Assembly (NCBI GenBank): GCA_902781045.1
Contig: CACZHT010000003.1
Coordinates: 62,001 to 126,000 of the forward strand
DNA length: 64,000 nt
DNA from: an uncultured Bacteroidales bacterium
GTDB taxonomy: Bacteria; Bacteroidota; Bacteroidia; Bacteroidales; Muribaculaceae
Direction: 5' to 3'
The notes beneath the pieces were generated by a model that did no database searches, had not been told where the DNA came from, and worked only from the letters and a program-made list of their open reading frames with translations. Of this stretch, positions 17,365 through 26,169 are shown piece by piece (position 1 is the first letter of the stretch; every line of letters starts with the position of its first letter). The translations under genes and the position numbers were made by a program.

Positions 17365-18579
17365 CTAATCCAGCTGATGACCCTCGACGATGGCCTCGGT
17401 GTCGCGAGCAATCATATATTCCTCGTCGGTCAGTACGACAACCACCTTGACGCGGCTGTCGGCAGTGCTGATCACACCTTCCTTGCCCAGGCGCGTCTCC
17501 TGGTTGAGCTTCGGGTCAATCTTCACACCCAGATACTCGAGGTTTTTGCACACCACCTCGCGGACTTCGGCCTGGTTCTCGCCCACACCGCCTGTAAAGG
17601 CGATGATGTCCACACCGTTCATCGCTGCGGCGTAAGCACCCACATACTTCAGGATGCGGTATTCATACATGTCCAGGGCCAGACGGGCCTTGTCGCTTCC
17701 GTTGTCGATGGCCTGACCAATCTCGCGCATATCGCTCGAAATGCCAGTCACACCCGACAGACCGCTCTTCTTGTTGATGATTTGCGTCATCTCGTAGGCG
17801 TCATAGTGGTGCTTCTCCATCAGGAACAGCAGGGCACCGGGGTCGATGTCGCCCACGCGGGTACCCATCATCAGACCCTCGACAGGGGTCATGCCCATGC
17901 TGGTGTCGACGCTCTTGCCGTCGAGCACGGCTGTGATGCTGCCGCCGTTGCCCACATGGCAGGTGATGATCTTCTTGCCGGCGGGAGTGGTGTCAAGCAT
18001 CTCGCACACGCGGCGCGACACGAAGCGGTGGCTCGTGCCGTGGAAGCCGTAGCGGCGCACATGATCCTCGGTATAGAATTTCTCGGGCAGGGCATACATG
18101 TAGGCCTTGGCTGGCATGGTCTGGTGGAATGCCGTGTCAAACACTGCCACCTGGGGCACATTGGGCAGCACTTGCTCGATGGCCTCGATGCCCATCATGT
18201 TCACCGGGTTGTGCAGCGGAGCGATGGCATAGCACTCCTTGATGATGGCTTTGACCTCGTCGTTGATGCGGACGCTCTGGCTGAAACGCTCGCCGCCATG
18301 CACCACGCGGTGCCCCACGGCATCAATCTCGTCAAAGCTCTTGATGCAGCCATAATCGGCGTTGGTCAGCACATCCAGAATGGCCTTGATGGCACCGGTG
18401 TGGTCAGTGATGTCCAGGTCAATCACCTTCTTGCTGCCGTCATCAAACTTCAGCTTGATGAATGCTCCGGGCAGACCAATCTTCTCAACGCCGCCCTCGG
18501 CCAGCGTCTTGTTGGCCTTGATCTCAATCAGTTTGTATTTCACCGAACTGCTGCCGCAGTTCAATACCAATATGTTCAT
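17365..18579 (-). CDS. ackA: Acetate kinase
   Basis: The start at 18579 is chosen because the product then begins with the family-typical MNILVLNCGSSSVKYKL; the longer frame adds 23 unrelated residues. The 404-residue enzyme converts acetyl phosphate and ADP to acetate and ATP (reversible). Motifs: the N-terminal phosphate loop above, DAVGHRVVHGGERF with catalytic residues, FHGTSHRFVS and ITCHVGNGGS. It follows pta by 76 bp and lies beside the citrate lyase operon, whose product acetate it can activate or whose acetyl phosphate it can use for ATP. Confidence 0.96.
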   Translation of the reverse strand: MNILVLNCGSSSVKYKLIEIKANKTLAEGGVEKIGLPGAFIKLKFDDGSKKVIDLDITDHTGAIKAILDVLTNADYGCIKSFDEIDAVGHRVVHGGERFSQSVRINDEVKAIIKECYAIAPLHNPVNMMGIEAIEQVLPNVPQVAVFDTAFHQTMPAKAYMYALPEKFYTEDHVRRYGFHGTSHRFVSRRVCEMLDTTPAGKKIITCHVGNGGSITAVLDGKSVDTSMGMTPVEGLMMGTRVGDIDPGALLFLMEKHHYDAYEMTQIINKKSGLSGVTGISSDMREIGQAIDNGSDKARLALDMYEYRILKYVGAYAAAMNGVDIIAFTGGVGENQAEVREVVCKNLEYLGVKIDPKLNQETRLGKEGVISTADSRVKVVVVLTDEEYMIARDTEAIVEGHQLD

Positions 18580-18617
18580 TGTTGTGATTTTATTGTTTAT
18601 TAATTGAATATCCCCTC

Positions 18618-18645
18618 GGTTGGCTATGCCGCACCCACGGCGCGG
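18618..18645. repeat. Small GC-rich hairpin repeat (three copies in window)
   Basis: The motif GGCTATGCCGCACCCACGG with following CGCGGCA can form a short GC stem. Close copies lie near 19808-19835 (after the CHAT gene) and 23005-23030 (after the anti-sigma-like gene). All three sit just behind minus-strand genes, so they may serve as 3' processing or termination elements. Confidence 0.5.
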
Positions 18646-18655
18646 CATGTTGGCC

Positions 18656-19669
18656 TCAGCCTTTCTTGGCGATGGCCTGGTTGCAGGTCAGCAGGATGGT
18701 CTTGTACACATCCTCCTCGTTGCAGCCGCGCGACAGGTCGTTGACCGGGGCGGCAAGGCCTTGCAGCACGGGGCCGACAGCAGTGGCACCGGCCAGGCGC
18801 TGAACCAGCTTGTAGGCGATGTTGCCCACTCCCAGGTCGGGGAACACAAGCACGTTGGCTTTGCCGGCAATCTCGCTGCCGGGAGCCTTGCTCGCGCCCA
18901 CGCTGGGCACCAGGGCAGCGTCTGCTTGCAGCTCGCCGTCAATCTTCATCGCAGGGTTCATCTCCTTGGCTAAGCGAGTGGCCTCAACCACCTTGGTCAC
19001 GTTGTCGTGGCTGGCACTGCCCTTGGTCGAGAAGCTCAGCATGGCCACCTTCGGGTCGATGCCGGCAAGGTCGCGGGCGGTCTTCTCGGTCGATACGGCA
19101 ATCTGGGCCAGTTCCTCGGCATTGGGGTTGGGCAACACGGCGCAGTCGCCAAACACCATAATGCCACGTTCGCCGTAGGGCGAGCCCTCGGGCAACAGCA
19201 TGATGAACGCACCGCTCACCACCTTGATGCCGGGAGCGGTCTTCAGCACCTGGAATGCCGCACGCAACACATTGCCTGTCGTGTTCTGTGCACCGGCCAC
19301 TTGGCCATCGGCATCACCGTTCTTGATCAGCAGGCAGCCCAGATACAGCGGGTCTTTTACCTTCTTGCGGGCATCCTCCAGCGTCACGCCCTTGGCCTTG
19401 CGCAGCTCATAGAACAGCTGGGCGTATGGCTCCATGGCTTCGGCGTCATCGGGGTTGAAGAATGTGGCGCGGCCGATGTTGGTCAACTCCAGTTCACCGG
19501 CTTTGGCCAGAATCTCGTCACGGTTGCCGATCAGGTAGACTTGTGCGATGCCCTCGGCAATGATACGGTCGGCGGCGCGCAACGTGCGCGGCTCCAGGCT
19601 CTCGGGCAGAACGATGCGCTGCGGGCATGCCACTGCCTTCGACTTCAATTGTTCAAATAGGGGTTCCAT
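18656..19669 (-). CDS. pta: Phosphate acetyltransferase
   Basis: The 337-residue enzyme (short type, without the N-terminal DRTGG part) exchanges acetyl-CoA and acetyl phosphate. It has PQRIVLPESLEPRTLRA at its start, GDADGQVAGAQNTTGNVLR for substrate binding and LVFPDLGVGNIAYKLVQR near the C-terminus. It is the first gene of the pta-ackA pair, with a promoter element 35 bp upstream. Confidence 0.95.
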   Translation of the reverse strand: MEPLFEQLKSKAVACPQRIVLPESLEPRTLRAADRIIAEGIAQVYLIGNRDEILAKAGELELTNIGRATFFNPDDAEAMEPYAQLFYELRKAKGVTLEDARKKVKDPLYLGCLLIKNGDADGQVAGAQNTTGNVLRAAFQVLKTAPGIKVVSGAFIMLLPEGSPYGERGIMVFGDCAVLPNPNAEELAQIAVSTEKTARDLAGIDPKVAMLSFSTKGSASHDNVTKVVEATRLAKEMNPAMKIDGELQADAALVPSVGASKAPGSEIAGKANVLVFPDLGVGNIAYKLVQRLAGATAVGPVLQGLAAPVNDLSRGCNEEDVYKTILLTCNQAIAKKG

Positions 19670-19703
19670 GTCGTTTTTTAATGGTTTGTTTTGTTTCTAT
19701 CCG

Positions 19704-19711
19704 CAAAGGTA
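19704..19711 (-). promoter_or_regulatory. -7 element of pta-ackA promoter
   Basis: TACCTTTG on the minus strand matches TAnnTTTG and would start transcription about 28 nt before pta. The upstream TTTG is not clear. Confidence 0.55.
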
Positions 19712-19854
19712 CGACTATTTTCTCACCCACACCCCAACTCTACTATTAAATTTGTTAAAAAAATTCATCATCACTCTTTTTCAAGAAGGCGGCCACAGCG
19801 TGCCTCGGTCGGCTGTGCCACGCCCACGGCGCGGTCAACCCCTAACCTCTAACC

Positions 19855-19881
19855 TTCAATGGATGCGCAGCATCCATTGAA
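19855..19881 (-). terminator. Hairpin directly after the TPR-CHAT gene
   Basis: TTCAATGGATG and CATCCATTGAA form a perfect 11-bp stem with a 5-nt loop adjoining the stop codon at 19882. No T-run follows on the minus strand, so it may stabilise the 3' end rather than terminate by itself. Confidence 0.45.
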
Positions 19882-22026
19882 TCAGTCGAGCACCACAAAC
19901 GCTGCCCAGTCACGAGGGTCGGGATGGTCGCGACGCACCTCGCGCTGGGCCTCACGCATCGCCTCGTGGGGTGTCCGGCCTGACATCAGGTGGTCATAGA
20001 ATCGTGTCATCAGCAGTGCCGTCACGTCATCGCGCACCTTCCACAGGCTCATCACGATGGTCTGAGCACCGGCCAACTTGAATGCCCGCTGCAGCCCCAT
20101 CACGCCCTCATAGTCGGTCATGTCGCCCAAGCCTGTCTCGCATGCGCTCAGCACCACCAGACGGCAGCCACTCAGGTCCAGCGCCGCAATCTCATCACCT
20201 GTCAGGATGCCGTCGTCCTGTCCCGCGGTCACCTCGCCGGTGGTCCAAGCACGGTTGGCACCCGCCATCAGCAGCCCGCACCGCTCCATCGCCGTGCTCT
20301 CATGGAATTGCTTCACACCCAGTGCCTTAATTGCACCTCGGTACTCTGCCTGTTTGTCGCTGCGGATATAGAATCCGTGGGTGACTATGTGAAGCAGCTC
20401 CGGGCACTTTTTGTCCAGTCGTTTGATGTTGCTCTCGGTGGCTGCCACACCGCCTAGCATTTGCGTTTTGGTGTGTTTTCTCTTCAGGTGTTGTTCGATG
20501 CTGGTGATTTCGGCTTGGCTGTTGTCCAGTGGTGCCACGTTGCCGCGCAGCGCGTCGCGGTAGTTGCCGTTGCCAGGTTTGCCGCCGTATGCGATGTCGC
20601 CCACCAGCAGGGCGGTCTTGGGACGTTTCCACCGCTTCAAATAGCTCAACACACCGGCTCCCGTTGTCGACAGCAGTTGCAGGTCGTAGTGGTCGCACAG
20701 GTGGCCGCCTCGTCCGTCGCACAACGCACCCAGTGGGATGGCGCTCAACGGACCCGACGGGGCATAGTAGATGCGGCTGATGCCCTGCAGGTGGGCCTCG
20801 ATGGGTGCCCATAGCGCTTGGTAGGTCTGCTGCTGCACGGTGGCAGCGTCGGTGCTGTTTTGCAAGATTTGCAGCATTTCCTTCTCGCCGCTCAACGGCA
20901 CGATTGTGGGGTGTCCGTCATGGCGCAGCACGATGGCGGCATAACTCTTGTCGCTGTGATAACGCCCATGGCTGATGACATAGCCCGACACAAACTCGAT
21001 GGCCGCCTCGCCCGGACGCAAGTCTCGCTGCACCGATTCCCATCTGTTGGCCTGGCGCAGCAGATAGGCTATTGTCTGCTCTTTGTGCAGGCTGTCGGGT
21101 GTCATGTCATAGTACTTCTGCCAGTGGTTCATACGGCGGGTCAGAGCGCGGGAGAACAACGAAACGTCGTAGGCCAGATTTTGCAAGGGCTGGTCTTGAC
21201 GATACTTGATGCACAGGTGGTGCAGGAAGTTGAAGTTGGCACTGCTGCGCAGGGCATAGCCTGTGTAGCGGTCTTGAGGCAGCAGCCCGAACTGATAGGC
21301 GGCATCTTGCGTGAGCATGAAGTAGTAGGCCCTGCACATGTCATCCAGGTCGCCGGGATGGGTGTCCTGAGCATCAACCAGCTCAAGCTGGTAGGCAAGC
21401 AGCAGTTGCCACATGTGGCTGTCCTCGTAGGTCGCACCGGTGCTCGACGGACGAGCACCCTTGTCCAGCGCCATGTTCAGCAGCTCTTGCGCACCGGCAT
21501 AGTCACCGCTGTTGAAGGTGATCTCCTCGGCCTGAAGCAGCAATGGAATGGTGTATTTGTCGGCCAAATCGGTGTGGCCGCTCGACGAGAGTACCTCCAG
21601 CACATGGAGGGCCTCGAGTATCACATTCAGTGCCTCGCGATAGTCATCATCGGTGGCCTCGGGCCCACTGCCCCAGATGCGGGCCAGTTGCAGCTCATAG
21701 TCGATGCTCTTGTCGATGTCGGTCATGTCGTGGATGATGTCCAGGCATTGGCGCAGCATCGGCACTGTCTGGTTGCGGTCGGTCATCAACTGTGCTTGGC
21801 ACAACAATGCCTCGGCGTAGAGCGGGTGACGGCTCAGACCGGCTTTGTCCAGCTCGCGCCGAGCCTCAGTGGCGCAGTGCAATGCCATCTCCACGTTGAT
21901 GTCGCGGATGTAGGCTTGGCATTGGGTCATCAGCCGCTCGACCCGTGTCACCACGACTGGGTCGCTTTGCGCAAGGCCCAGCAGCATCGTGGTCATCAAT
22001 AACAAGGTGATTACAACACGTCTCAT
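19882..22026 (-). CDS. Secreted TPR-CHAT domain protein (caspase-clan protease)
   Basis: The 714-residue protein has a signal peptide (MRRVVITLLLMTTMLLGLAQ), helical TPR-like repeats to about 330 and a C-terminal CHAT domain. The catalytic pair is intact: His550 in LLHIVTHGFYI and Cys629 in VVLSACETGLGDM, followed by the typical MGLQRAFKLAGA and SLWKVRDD. CHAT domains are separase/caspase-like proteases, known from conflict and cell-death systems; some are activated by TPR-bound partners. It is the last gene of the sigma/anti-sigma/caspase module, 66 bp after the caspase gene. The signal peptide suggests that it works in the envelope, which is unusual for a defence effector. Confidence 0.9.
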   Translation of the reverse strand: MRRVVITLLLMTTMLLGLAQSDPVVVTRVERLMTQCQAYIRDINVEMALHCATEARRELDKAGLSRHPLYAEALLCQAQLMTDRNQTVPMLRQCLDIIHDMTDIDKSIDYELQLARIWGSGPEATDDDYREALNVILEALHVLEVLSSSGHTDLADKYTIPLLLQAEEITFNSGDYAGAQELLNMALDKGARPSSTGATYEDSHMWQLLLAYQLELVDAQDTHPGDLDDMCRAYYFMLTQDAAYQFGLLPQDRYTGYALRSSANFNFLHHLCIKYRQDQPLQNLAYDVSLFSRALTRRMNHWQKYYDMTPDSLHKEQTIAYLLRQANRWESVQRDLRPGEAAIEFVSGYVISHGRYHSDKSYAAIVLRHDGHPTIVPLSGEKEMLQILQNSTDAATVQQQTYQALWAPIEAHLQGISRIYYAPSGPLSAIPLGALCDGRGGHLCDHYDLQLLSTTGAGVLSYLKRWKRPKTALLVGDIAYGGKPGNGNYRDALRGNVAPLDNSQAEITSIEQHLKRKHTKTQMLGGVAATESNIKRLDKKCPELLHIVTHGFYIRSDKQAEYRGAIKALGVKQFHESTAMERCGLLMAGANRAWTTGEVTAGQDDGILTGDEIAALDLSGCRLVVLSACETGLGDMTDYEGVMGLQRAFKLAGAQTIVMSLWKVRDDVTALLMTRFYDHLMSGRTPHEAMREAQREVRRDHPDPRDWAAFVVLD

Positions 22027-22092
22027 CGGTCACAGTTTCATTAGTTGGCAGGTCGGCGTTCTGCGAGATGCTGTCTCGCACGCCAGGCTCTT

Positions 22093-22977
22093 TCACTCCT
22101 CAAACAGGTGGGGCTGTTGGTAGCGGGTCATGTACAGGCTCTTGTAGGTCACCAGCCAGTGGCCCAGCTCGCGCAGGTCCAGACGGCCGTCGCGCCGCAG
22201 GCCGTGCCACAGTATGTAGCTCAGTGTGCCGTAGCTCTTGCGTCCACGGCGGGTGGTCACCACGGTCTCATAGTTGCACTGGTCGGGCTGGCAAGCACCC
22301 ACAGCCACCACGCGCGAGTAGCCCTGGCCCCGCGTCTTGACCTCGAAGTGCAGACCGCCGCTGCGCCCGCGCCGCACGTAGGGGGGCTTCTTGCAGAACA
22401 CATCGCCCACACCCCGGCGGGAGCCCACCAGCGTGTCGCTCACCACATCGTCGCCACTGTCGCGATAGGCATCGCCGCTGTGGCAAGCATCCACCGTGAG
22501 CAGCAGCATACCTTTGGCACCCAGCCGCTTGCGCATCGCCACCAGGTGGGTGTTCAACTCATCGTCCAGCAGGTGGTTCTGGCCGTGGTAGCGCTTGCTG
22601 TATCGGCGTTGCGCGTCGTGGGGGATGATGGCCTCGTCCAGGCCGTCGGGCTCGTCGCCGTTCAGGTCCTCAACTTGTTGCCCGTGGCACGAGAAGTGCA
22701 CCAGCACGGTGTCGCCGGCCTGGCACTGGCGCGTCAACTGTCGCAATGCGGTCACGATGCCGCGGTGGGTGGCCTGTGCGTCGGTCAGCGTCGTCACCAC
22801 AAAGCCGCGCTGTTGCAGGGCGGGCTTCAGCAGCTGCACATCATTGACCGAGCACAGCCGCTCCCAGCCCGAGCCGGCAGGGTAGTTGCCCACACCCACC
22901 AGCAACGCGCGGTCAGTGCCTCGGCTCACCAGCGCACTGACCGCAACCATTATGACTATCAGCCAATTTCTCATCAT
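22093..22977 (-). CDS. Secreted caspase-like protease (peptidase C14)
   Basis: The 294-residue protein begins with a hydrophobic export segment (MMRNWLIVIMVAVSALVSRG), then the p20 core DRALLVGVGNYPAG. Catalytic His98 lies in VHFSCHGQQVED and Cys165 in TVDACHSGDAYRD. The DEPDGLDEAIIP segment parallels the caspase at 3774-4661, to which it is clearly paralogous. It sits between the anti-sigma-like gene (54 bp) and the TPR-CHAT gene, so one transcript encodes two caspase-clan proteases. Confidence 0.88.
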   Translation of the reverse strand: MMRNWLIVIMVAVSALVSRGTDRALLVGVGNYPAGSGWERLCSVNDVQLLKPALQQRGFVVTTLTDAQATHRGIVTALRQLTRQCQAGDTVLVHFSCHGQQVEDLNGDEPDGLDEAIIPHDAQRRYSKRYHGQNHLLDDELNTHLVAMRKRLGAKGMLLLTVDACHSGDAYRDSGDDVVSDTLVGSRRGVGDVFCKKPPYVRRGRSGGLHFEVKTRGQGYSRVVAVGACQPDQCNYETVVTTRRGRKSYGTLSYILWHGLRRDGRLDLRELGHWLVTYKSLYMTRYQQPHLFEE

Positions 22978-23031
22978 TCACCGCAATCGTCTTTCACTAT
23001 CGGTTGTCTATGCCGCACCCACGACGCGGCC

Positions 23032-23976
23032 TCAGTCGGTCATCGTCTTTAGCAGCCTCTCAATCTCCTCGTCGCCCTCATAGCGCTGGCTCAGTGCCGT
23101 GAGTGTGTTCACCGCCTTGTCATGCTCTTTGGCTTTGAGATAAGCCATCGCCAGGGCCACGCCCACCTCCTTGTTGCTGCCCGAGTCCTTGTACAGCGGC
23201 TCTAGCAGCTTGATGGCATCTTCAGCCTTGCCGATGCGCATGGCAAACAACGCCTGCTCCATCACCACTTCCACCGAGTCGAGTGGCGGCACCGCTTGGG
23301 CAATGTCCACCGTGTCGGTCAGTTCGTCATATTGCTTATAGAACACCTCGTTGTCGCCGCGGGTGGCTCCCATGGCCTTCTCACCGCTCTCGCGCATGGC
23401 GATGTAGGTGTCGGTCACCTTACTGTCGGCAAGCTGGTTGTAGCGCGCTGAGTAGAACCAACGGGCACCGAACCACACACCCGTCACCACTGCCGCTGCC
23501 GCCAGCATCGTCGGCCACCAGCTCCGCTTCTTTGTCGGCTCGACAGGCCTGGCAGATGCAGCCGCAGGTTCTTTCTGATCGGCACGGGCGGGTAGGGGAG
23601 TGTCACTAGCCACCAGAGGCGTGATCCTACCCTCATCAGAGGGTCTAATCCCAAAAGGGTGGTCATCGCCATCTTTCGGATGTGCAGGAATTGCAATGTT
23701 GGCCGCGACATCAGCATGTTGTCGCCGGCGGTTGCGCTGCAGCACATCCTTCAGCTCTTCGCGCGTCATGCCACGCATCGCCTCGGTCAACTCGTTGTCG
23801 GCCCGCCGGCCATGATGCTGCAGCGCTGCCACCGTCAGCCGGTGCAGCTCAACGTCCTGTCGCAGCTGCTCGTCCTGAGCCATCAGTGCCTCAAAGTGCT
23901 CGCGCTCATCGGCACTCATCGTCCCAGACAGATAGGCCTCGATCACTCCAGTCATGTATGTCAAGTCTTTAAACAT
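23032..23976 (-). CDS. Anti-sigma-factor-like membrane protein with TPR C-terminus
   Basis: The 314-residue protein has an N-terminal anti-sigma-like helical region (VIEAYLSGTMSADEREHFEA), a polar linker, one membrane helix at about 172-190 (WPTMLAAAAVVTGVWFGA) and a C-terminal TPR-like part (AEDAIKLLEPLYKDSGSN, then VALAMAYLKAKEHDKAVN). It follows the ECF sigma gene after a 208-bp repeat-rich gap. Same architecture as the protein at 2443-3195. Confidence 0.75.
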   Translation of the reverse strand: MFKDLTYMTGVIEAYLSGTMSADEREHFEALMAQDEQLRQDVELHRLTVAALQHHGRRADNELTEAMRGMTREELKDVLQRNRRRQHADVAANIAIPAHPKDGDDHPFGIRPSDEGRITPLVASDTPLPARADQKEPAAASARPVEPTKKRSWWPTMLAAAAVVTGVWFGARWFYSARYNQLADSKVTDTYIAMRESGEKAMGATRGDNEVFYKQYDELTDTVDIAQAVPPLDSVEVVMEQALFAMRIGKAEDAIKLLEPLYKDSGSNKEVGVALAMAYLKAKEHDKAVNTLTALSQRYEGDEEIERLLKTMTD

Positions 23977-24003
23977 AATCTTTTATCATTTTCCCTATCA
24001 TTT

Positions 24004-24030
24004 CCCCTCCCCTTTCCCAAAGGGGAGGGG
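24004..24030. repeat. GC-rich palindrome (CCCCTCCCCTTT type)
   Basis: CCCCTCCCCTTT and AAAGGGGAGGGG form a perfect 12-bp inverted repeat with a 3-nt spacer. The same element recurs at 46531-46553 and 46832-46858. Confidence 0.8.
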
Positions 24031-24079
24031 TAGGGGTGGGGTTTCGTTGCAATTCAGACCCTCATTGATTATCTGTGCA

Positions 24080-24182
24080 TTATGAACTATAAATTATAAA
24101 TCACAAATTATGAACTATGCATTGTGAATTATGCATTATAAATTATGCATTATAAATTATGAATTATGAATTATAAATTTTG
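24080..24182. repeat. AT-rich short repeats (ATTATGAATTATAAATT type)
   Basis: Irregular tandem copies of ATTATGAATTATAAATT-like units fill the gap after the sigma gene. Similar runs are at 25232-25312, 26141-26168, 32448-32480 and 33165-33195, most of them just before start codons of the kinase locus. Confidence 0.7.
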
Positions 24183-24184
24183 AA

Positions 24185-24763
24185 TTAAATCAGTCCCATC
24201 ATCTTCAGCCGGGCCCGCACAGCCTCTTTCAGCTTGTTGAAGCACTTCAGCCGTTGCGACTTGGCCGAGTCGGTGTTGGCATAGCCCAGCTCTTGGCAGA
24301 TCTCCTCCATCGACATCCGCGCATAGTAGAAGCTCGGCAGCAGGTCGCGGCACTTGCCGGTCAGGCTGCCCATGATGCCATTCATCACAGCAATCATCCG
24401 CTCGCGGTCCTTCGCGTCGCTGGTCTCGTCCACCAGCGTCTCCAGTGGTGCCATCTCGCTCAGCCAGTCGGGACGCTCGTCATCGTCGTCACCTGCCGAC
24501 TGCGGCGCAGTGACAAACTTGCCTTTCGCCTTGCAGTAGGTCATCGTCTGGTTCAGCCCGATGCGCATGATGTAGGCGCGCCAGTTGGTGTCCGCCTCGA
24601 TGCTGCCCCGGTGCAGGTTCTCGTGCACAGCCAGGAACGTGTCCTGATAGATGTCCTCCACCTCATCTTCACGCAGCCCGGTGAACCGTGACTTGATCAG
24701 GTTGAAGAAAGGGTCATGCAGCTCGGCATACCACCGCGACACTATCTCTTCATAAGTCTCCAT
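24185..24763 (-). CDS. ECF-type RNA polymerase sigma factor
   Basis: I choose the ATG at 24763 (product begins METYEEIVSRWYAELHD); the longer frame adds 36 residues unlike sigma factors. The ~192-residue protein has region 2 (EVEDIYQDTFLAVHENL, then WRAYIMRIGLNQTMTYC) and region 4 with a helix-turn-helix (MSMEEICQELGYANTDSAKS). It heads the module sigma, anti-sigma, caspase, TPR-CHAT. It is a diverged relative of the sigma factor at 3207-3770. Confidence 0.85.
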   Translation of the reverse strand: METYEEIVSRWYAELHDPFFNLIKSRFTGLREDEVEDIYQDTFLAVHENLHRGSIEADTNWRAYIMRIGLNQTMTYCKAKGKFVTAPQSAGDDDDERPDWLSEMAPLETLVDETSDAKDRERMIAVMNGIMGSLTGKCRDLLPSFYYARMSMEEICQELGYANTDSAKSQRLKCFNKLKEAVRARLKMMGLI

Positions 24764-24871
24764 ATAATAATTAAGGTGATTGTGGTTTTTATCAGTTTTG
24801 ACAAAACGGAAAAATCCGCATTTTGTTGCCACAGCCTCGACTTTTTTCAATAAAATGCTCACGCTCGGCAA

Positions 24872-25727
24872 CGCTCATGCAAGCATGGCATTGCGCTCGC
24901 TTAATCGCATTTTTGGGAGACCCATTCACTCACATATAAGCGAGCCACAACACAGGTAACCCCAAAAACTGCAAAACATGGCAACAATTTTGTTACAGCA
25001 AATATCATGCCAACGCCCAAATTTCATCTCCCTTCCTAAGCGAGGAAAGGTAGGGGTGGTATGACATCCGCCATGCTTGCTGTGACTAAGCTGCGCACCT
25101 CTTCAAGGTCGCTTGCATAGTCTTTCGAACAAACAGCCTCAACGAGGCTTGAACGTCTACGACGCAACTTTTGCAGCAGGCATCAGGCTGGCTGGTGTGT
25201 AAGACAAAAGCACAGGGGGCTGCATGTGACCCATTGTGAATTATGAATTATGTTTGTAAATTATGAATTATAAATTATAAATTATGAATTATGAATTATA
25301 AATTATGAATTAAAAGAAAGGTTACCTCCCCGCGCATTTGTTATATAGCCACAGACAATGCCCCGTGCAGAGTCAAAAAAACGCCCACAACCTTGGTCAA
25401 TTCCGAAAGATTGACTATCTTTGTGCCGTCACTTCAAGCGAAGTGGCAGACATATCGACAAAGCGTTGCTTTGATCGCCGACTGATGAATCACCACTCAT
25501 TAAGTAGCAAACGGACGAACAAAACAACGCCCAATGTCCAGTCAATCGCGACGGGGAGCCACTGTGCACCCGTCATCGTGATAGACCAAGGTGTGGGCTT
25601 GTTTTAGTTTACAATCGTTTGCAGGTTTGTGGTGAACCCATCAGTCATTGTAGCAAAAACTGCCCGCACCCCTTGTTTCAACCCACAAGAGTGCCCGCAA
25701 CAAAGACTGACAAACCGGCCCACCACT
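24872..25727. other. Long intergenic region between the divergent sigma module and the kinase locus
   Basis: No convincing gene. Contents: AT-rich repeats at 25232-25312, a GC-rich element near 25030, and the plus-strand promoter at 25393-25423. The ~300 nt between that promoter and the LytTR gene includes a small hairpin (CACTTC-aagc-GAAGTG, 25431-25446). Confidence 0.6.
25393..25423 (+). promoter_or_regulatory. Candidate promoter for the LytTR gene and kinase locus
   Basis: TTGG (25393-25396), 19 bp, TATCTTTG (25416-25423) fits the Bacteroidota promoter with one mismatch in the upstream element. Transcription would begin near 25430, leaving a long ~300-nt leader before the LytTR start. Confidence 0.55.
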
Positions 25728-26108
25728 ATGACCAACGACCGCATCATCTACTTCACCACCCGCGACGAGCTCCTCAGGCTGCACGCCTCGTGCATCGTCT
25801 GCTTCAAGGCCGAGGGTAACTACACCCAGCTCATCTTGCTCAACGGCTCGCGCTACACCGTGTGCCTCAACCTTAGTGCCATGGAGGACGCCTTGGCGCG
25901 CCAACTGGGCGACGATGCCCGCCGCTATGCCCGTGTGGGCAAGAGCCACATCATCAACCTCCAGTATGTGCAGCACCTGAGTGTGCCCCGCCAACGAATC
26001 ATCTTGGGCGACGGCACCGGCCAGAACTTCGCCGTCCCCGTCTCGCGCGACGCCATCAAAACCCTCAAGTCCCTCTTCCTCGCCTCCTCCAAACCCCAAA
26101 CACAGTAG
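25728..26108 (+). CDS. LytTR DNA-binding domain protein
   Basis: The start at 25728 is the ATG just before the domain. The 126-residue protein is a stand-alone LytTR domain: an N-terminal strand (RIIYFTTRDELLRL), VCFKAEGNYTQLIL, then YARVGKSHIINLQYVQHL near the C-terminus, the usual LytTR end. There is no receiver or membrane part. Such proteins bind direct repeats upstream of target genes. As first gene of the kinase locus it is the likely transcriptional regulator of it; how it is controlled is not visible. Confidence 0.85.
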   Translation: MTNDRIIYFTTRDELLRLHASCIVCFKAEGNYTQLILLNGSRYTVCLNLSAMEDALARQLGDDARRYARVGKSHIINLQYVQHLSVPRQRIILGDGTGQNFAVPVSRDAIKTLKSLFLASSKPQTQ

Positions 26109-26169
26109 TGCCACGCCGTGCCGCGTGAACAGTCAAGCAGTGAATTATAAAATATGAATTATGAATTAA

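Noticed and set aside
25338..25607. 89-codon ORF upstream of the LytTR gene
   Set aside because: Its composition is not protein-like, it contains the candidate promoter and matches no family.
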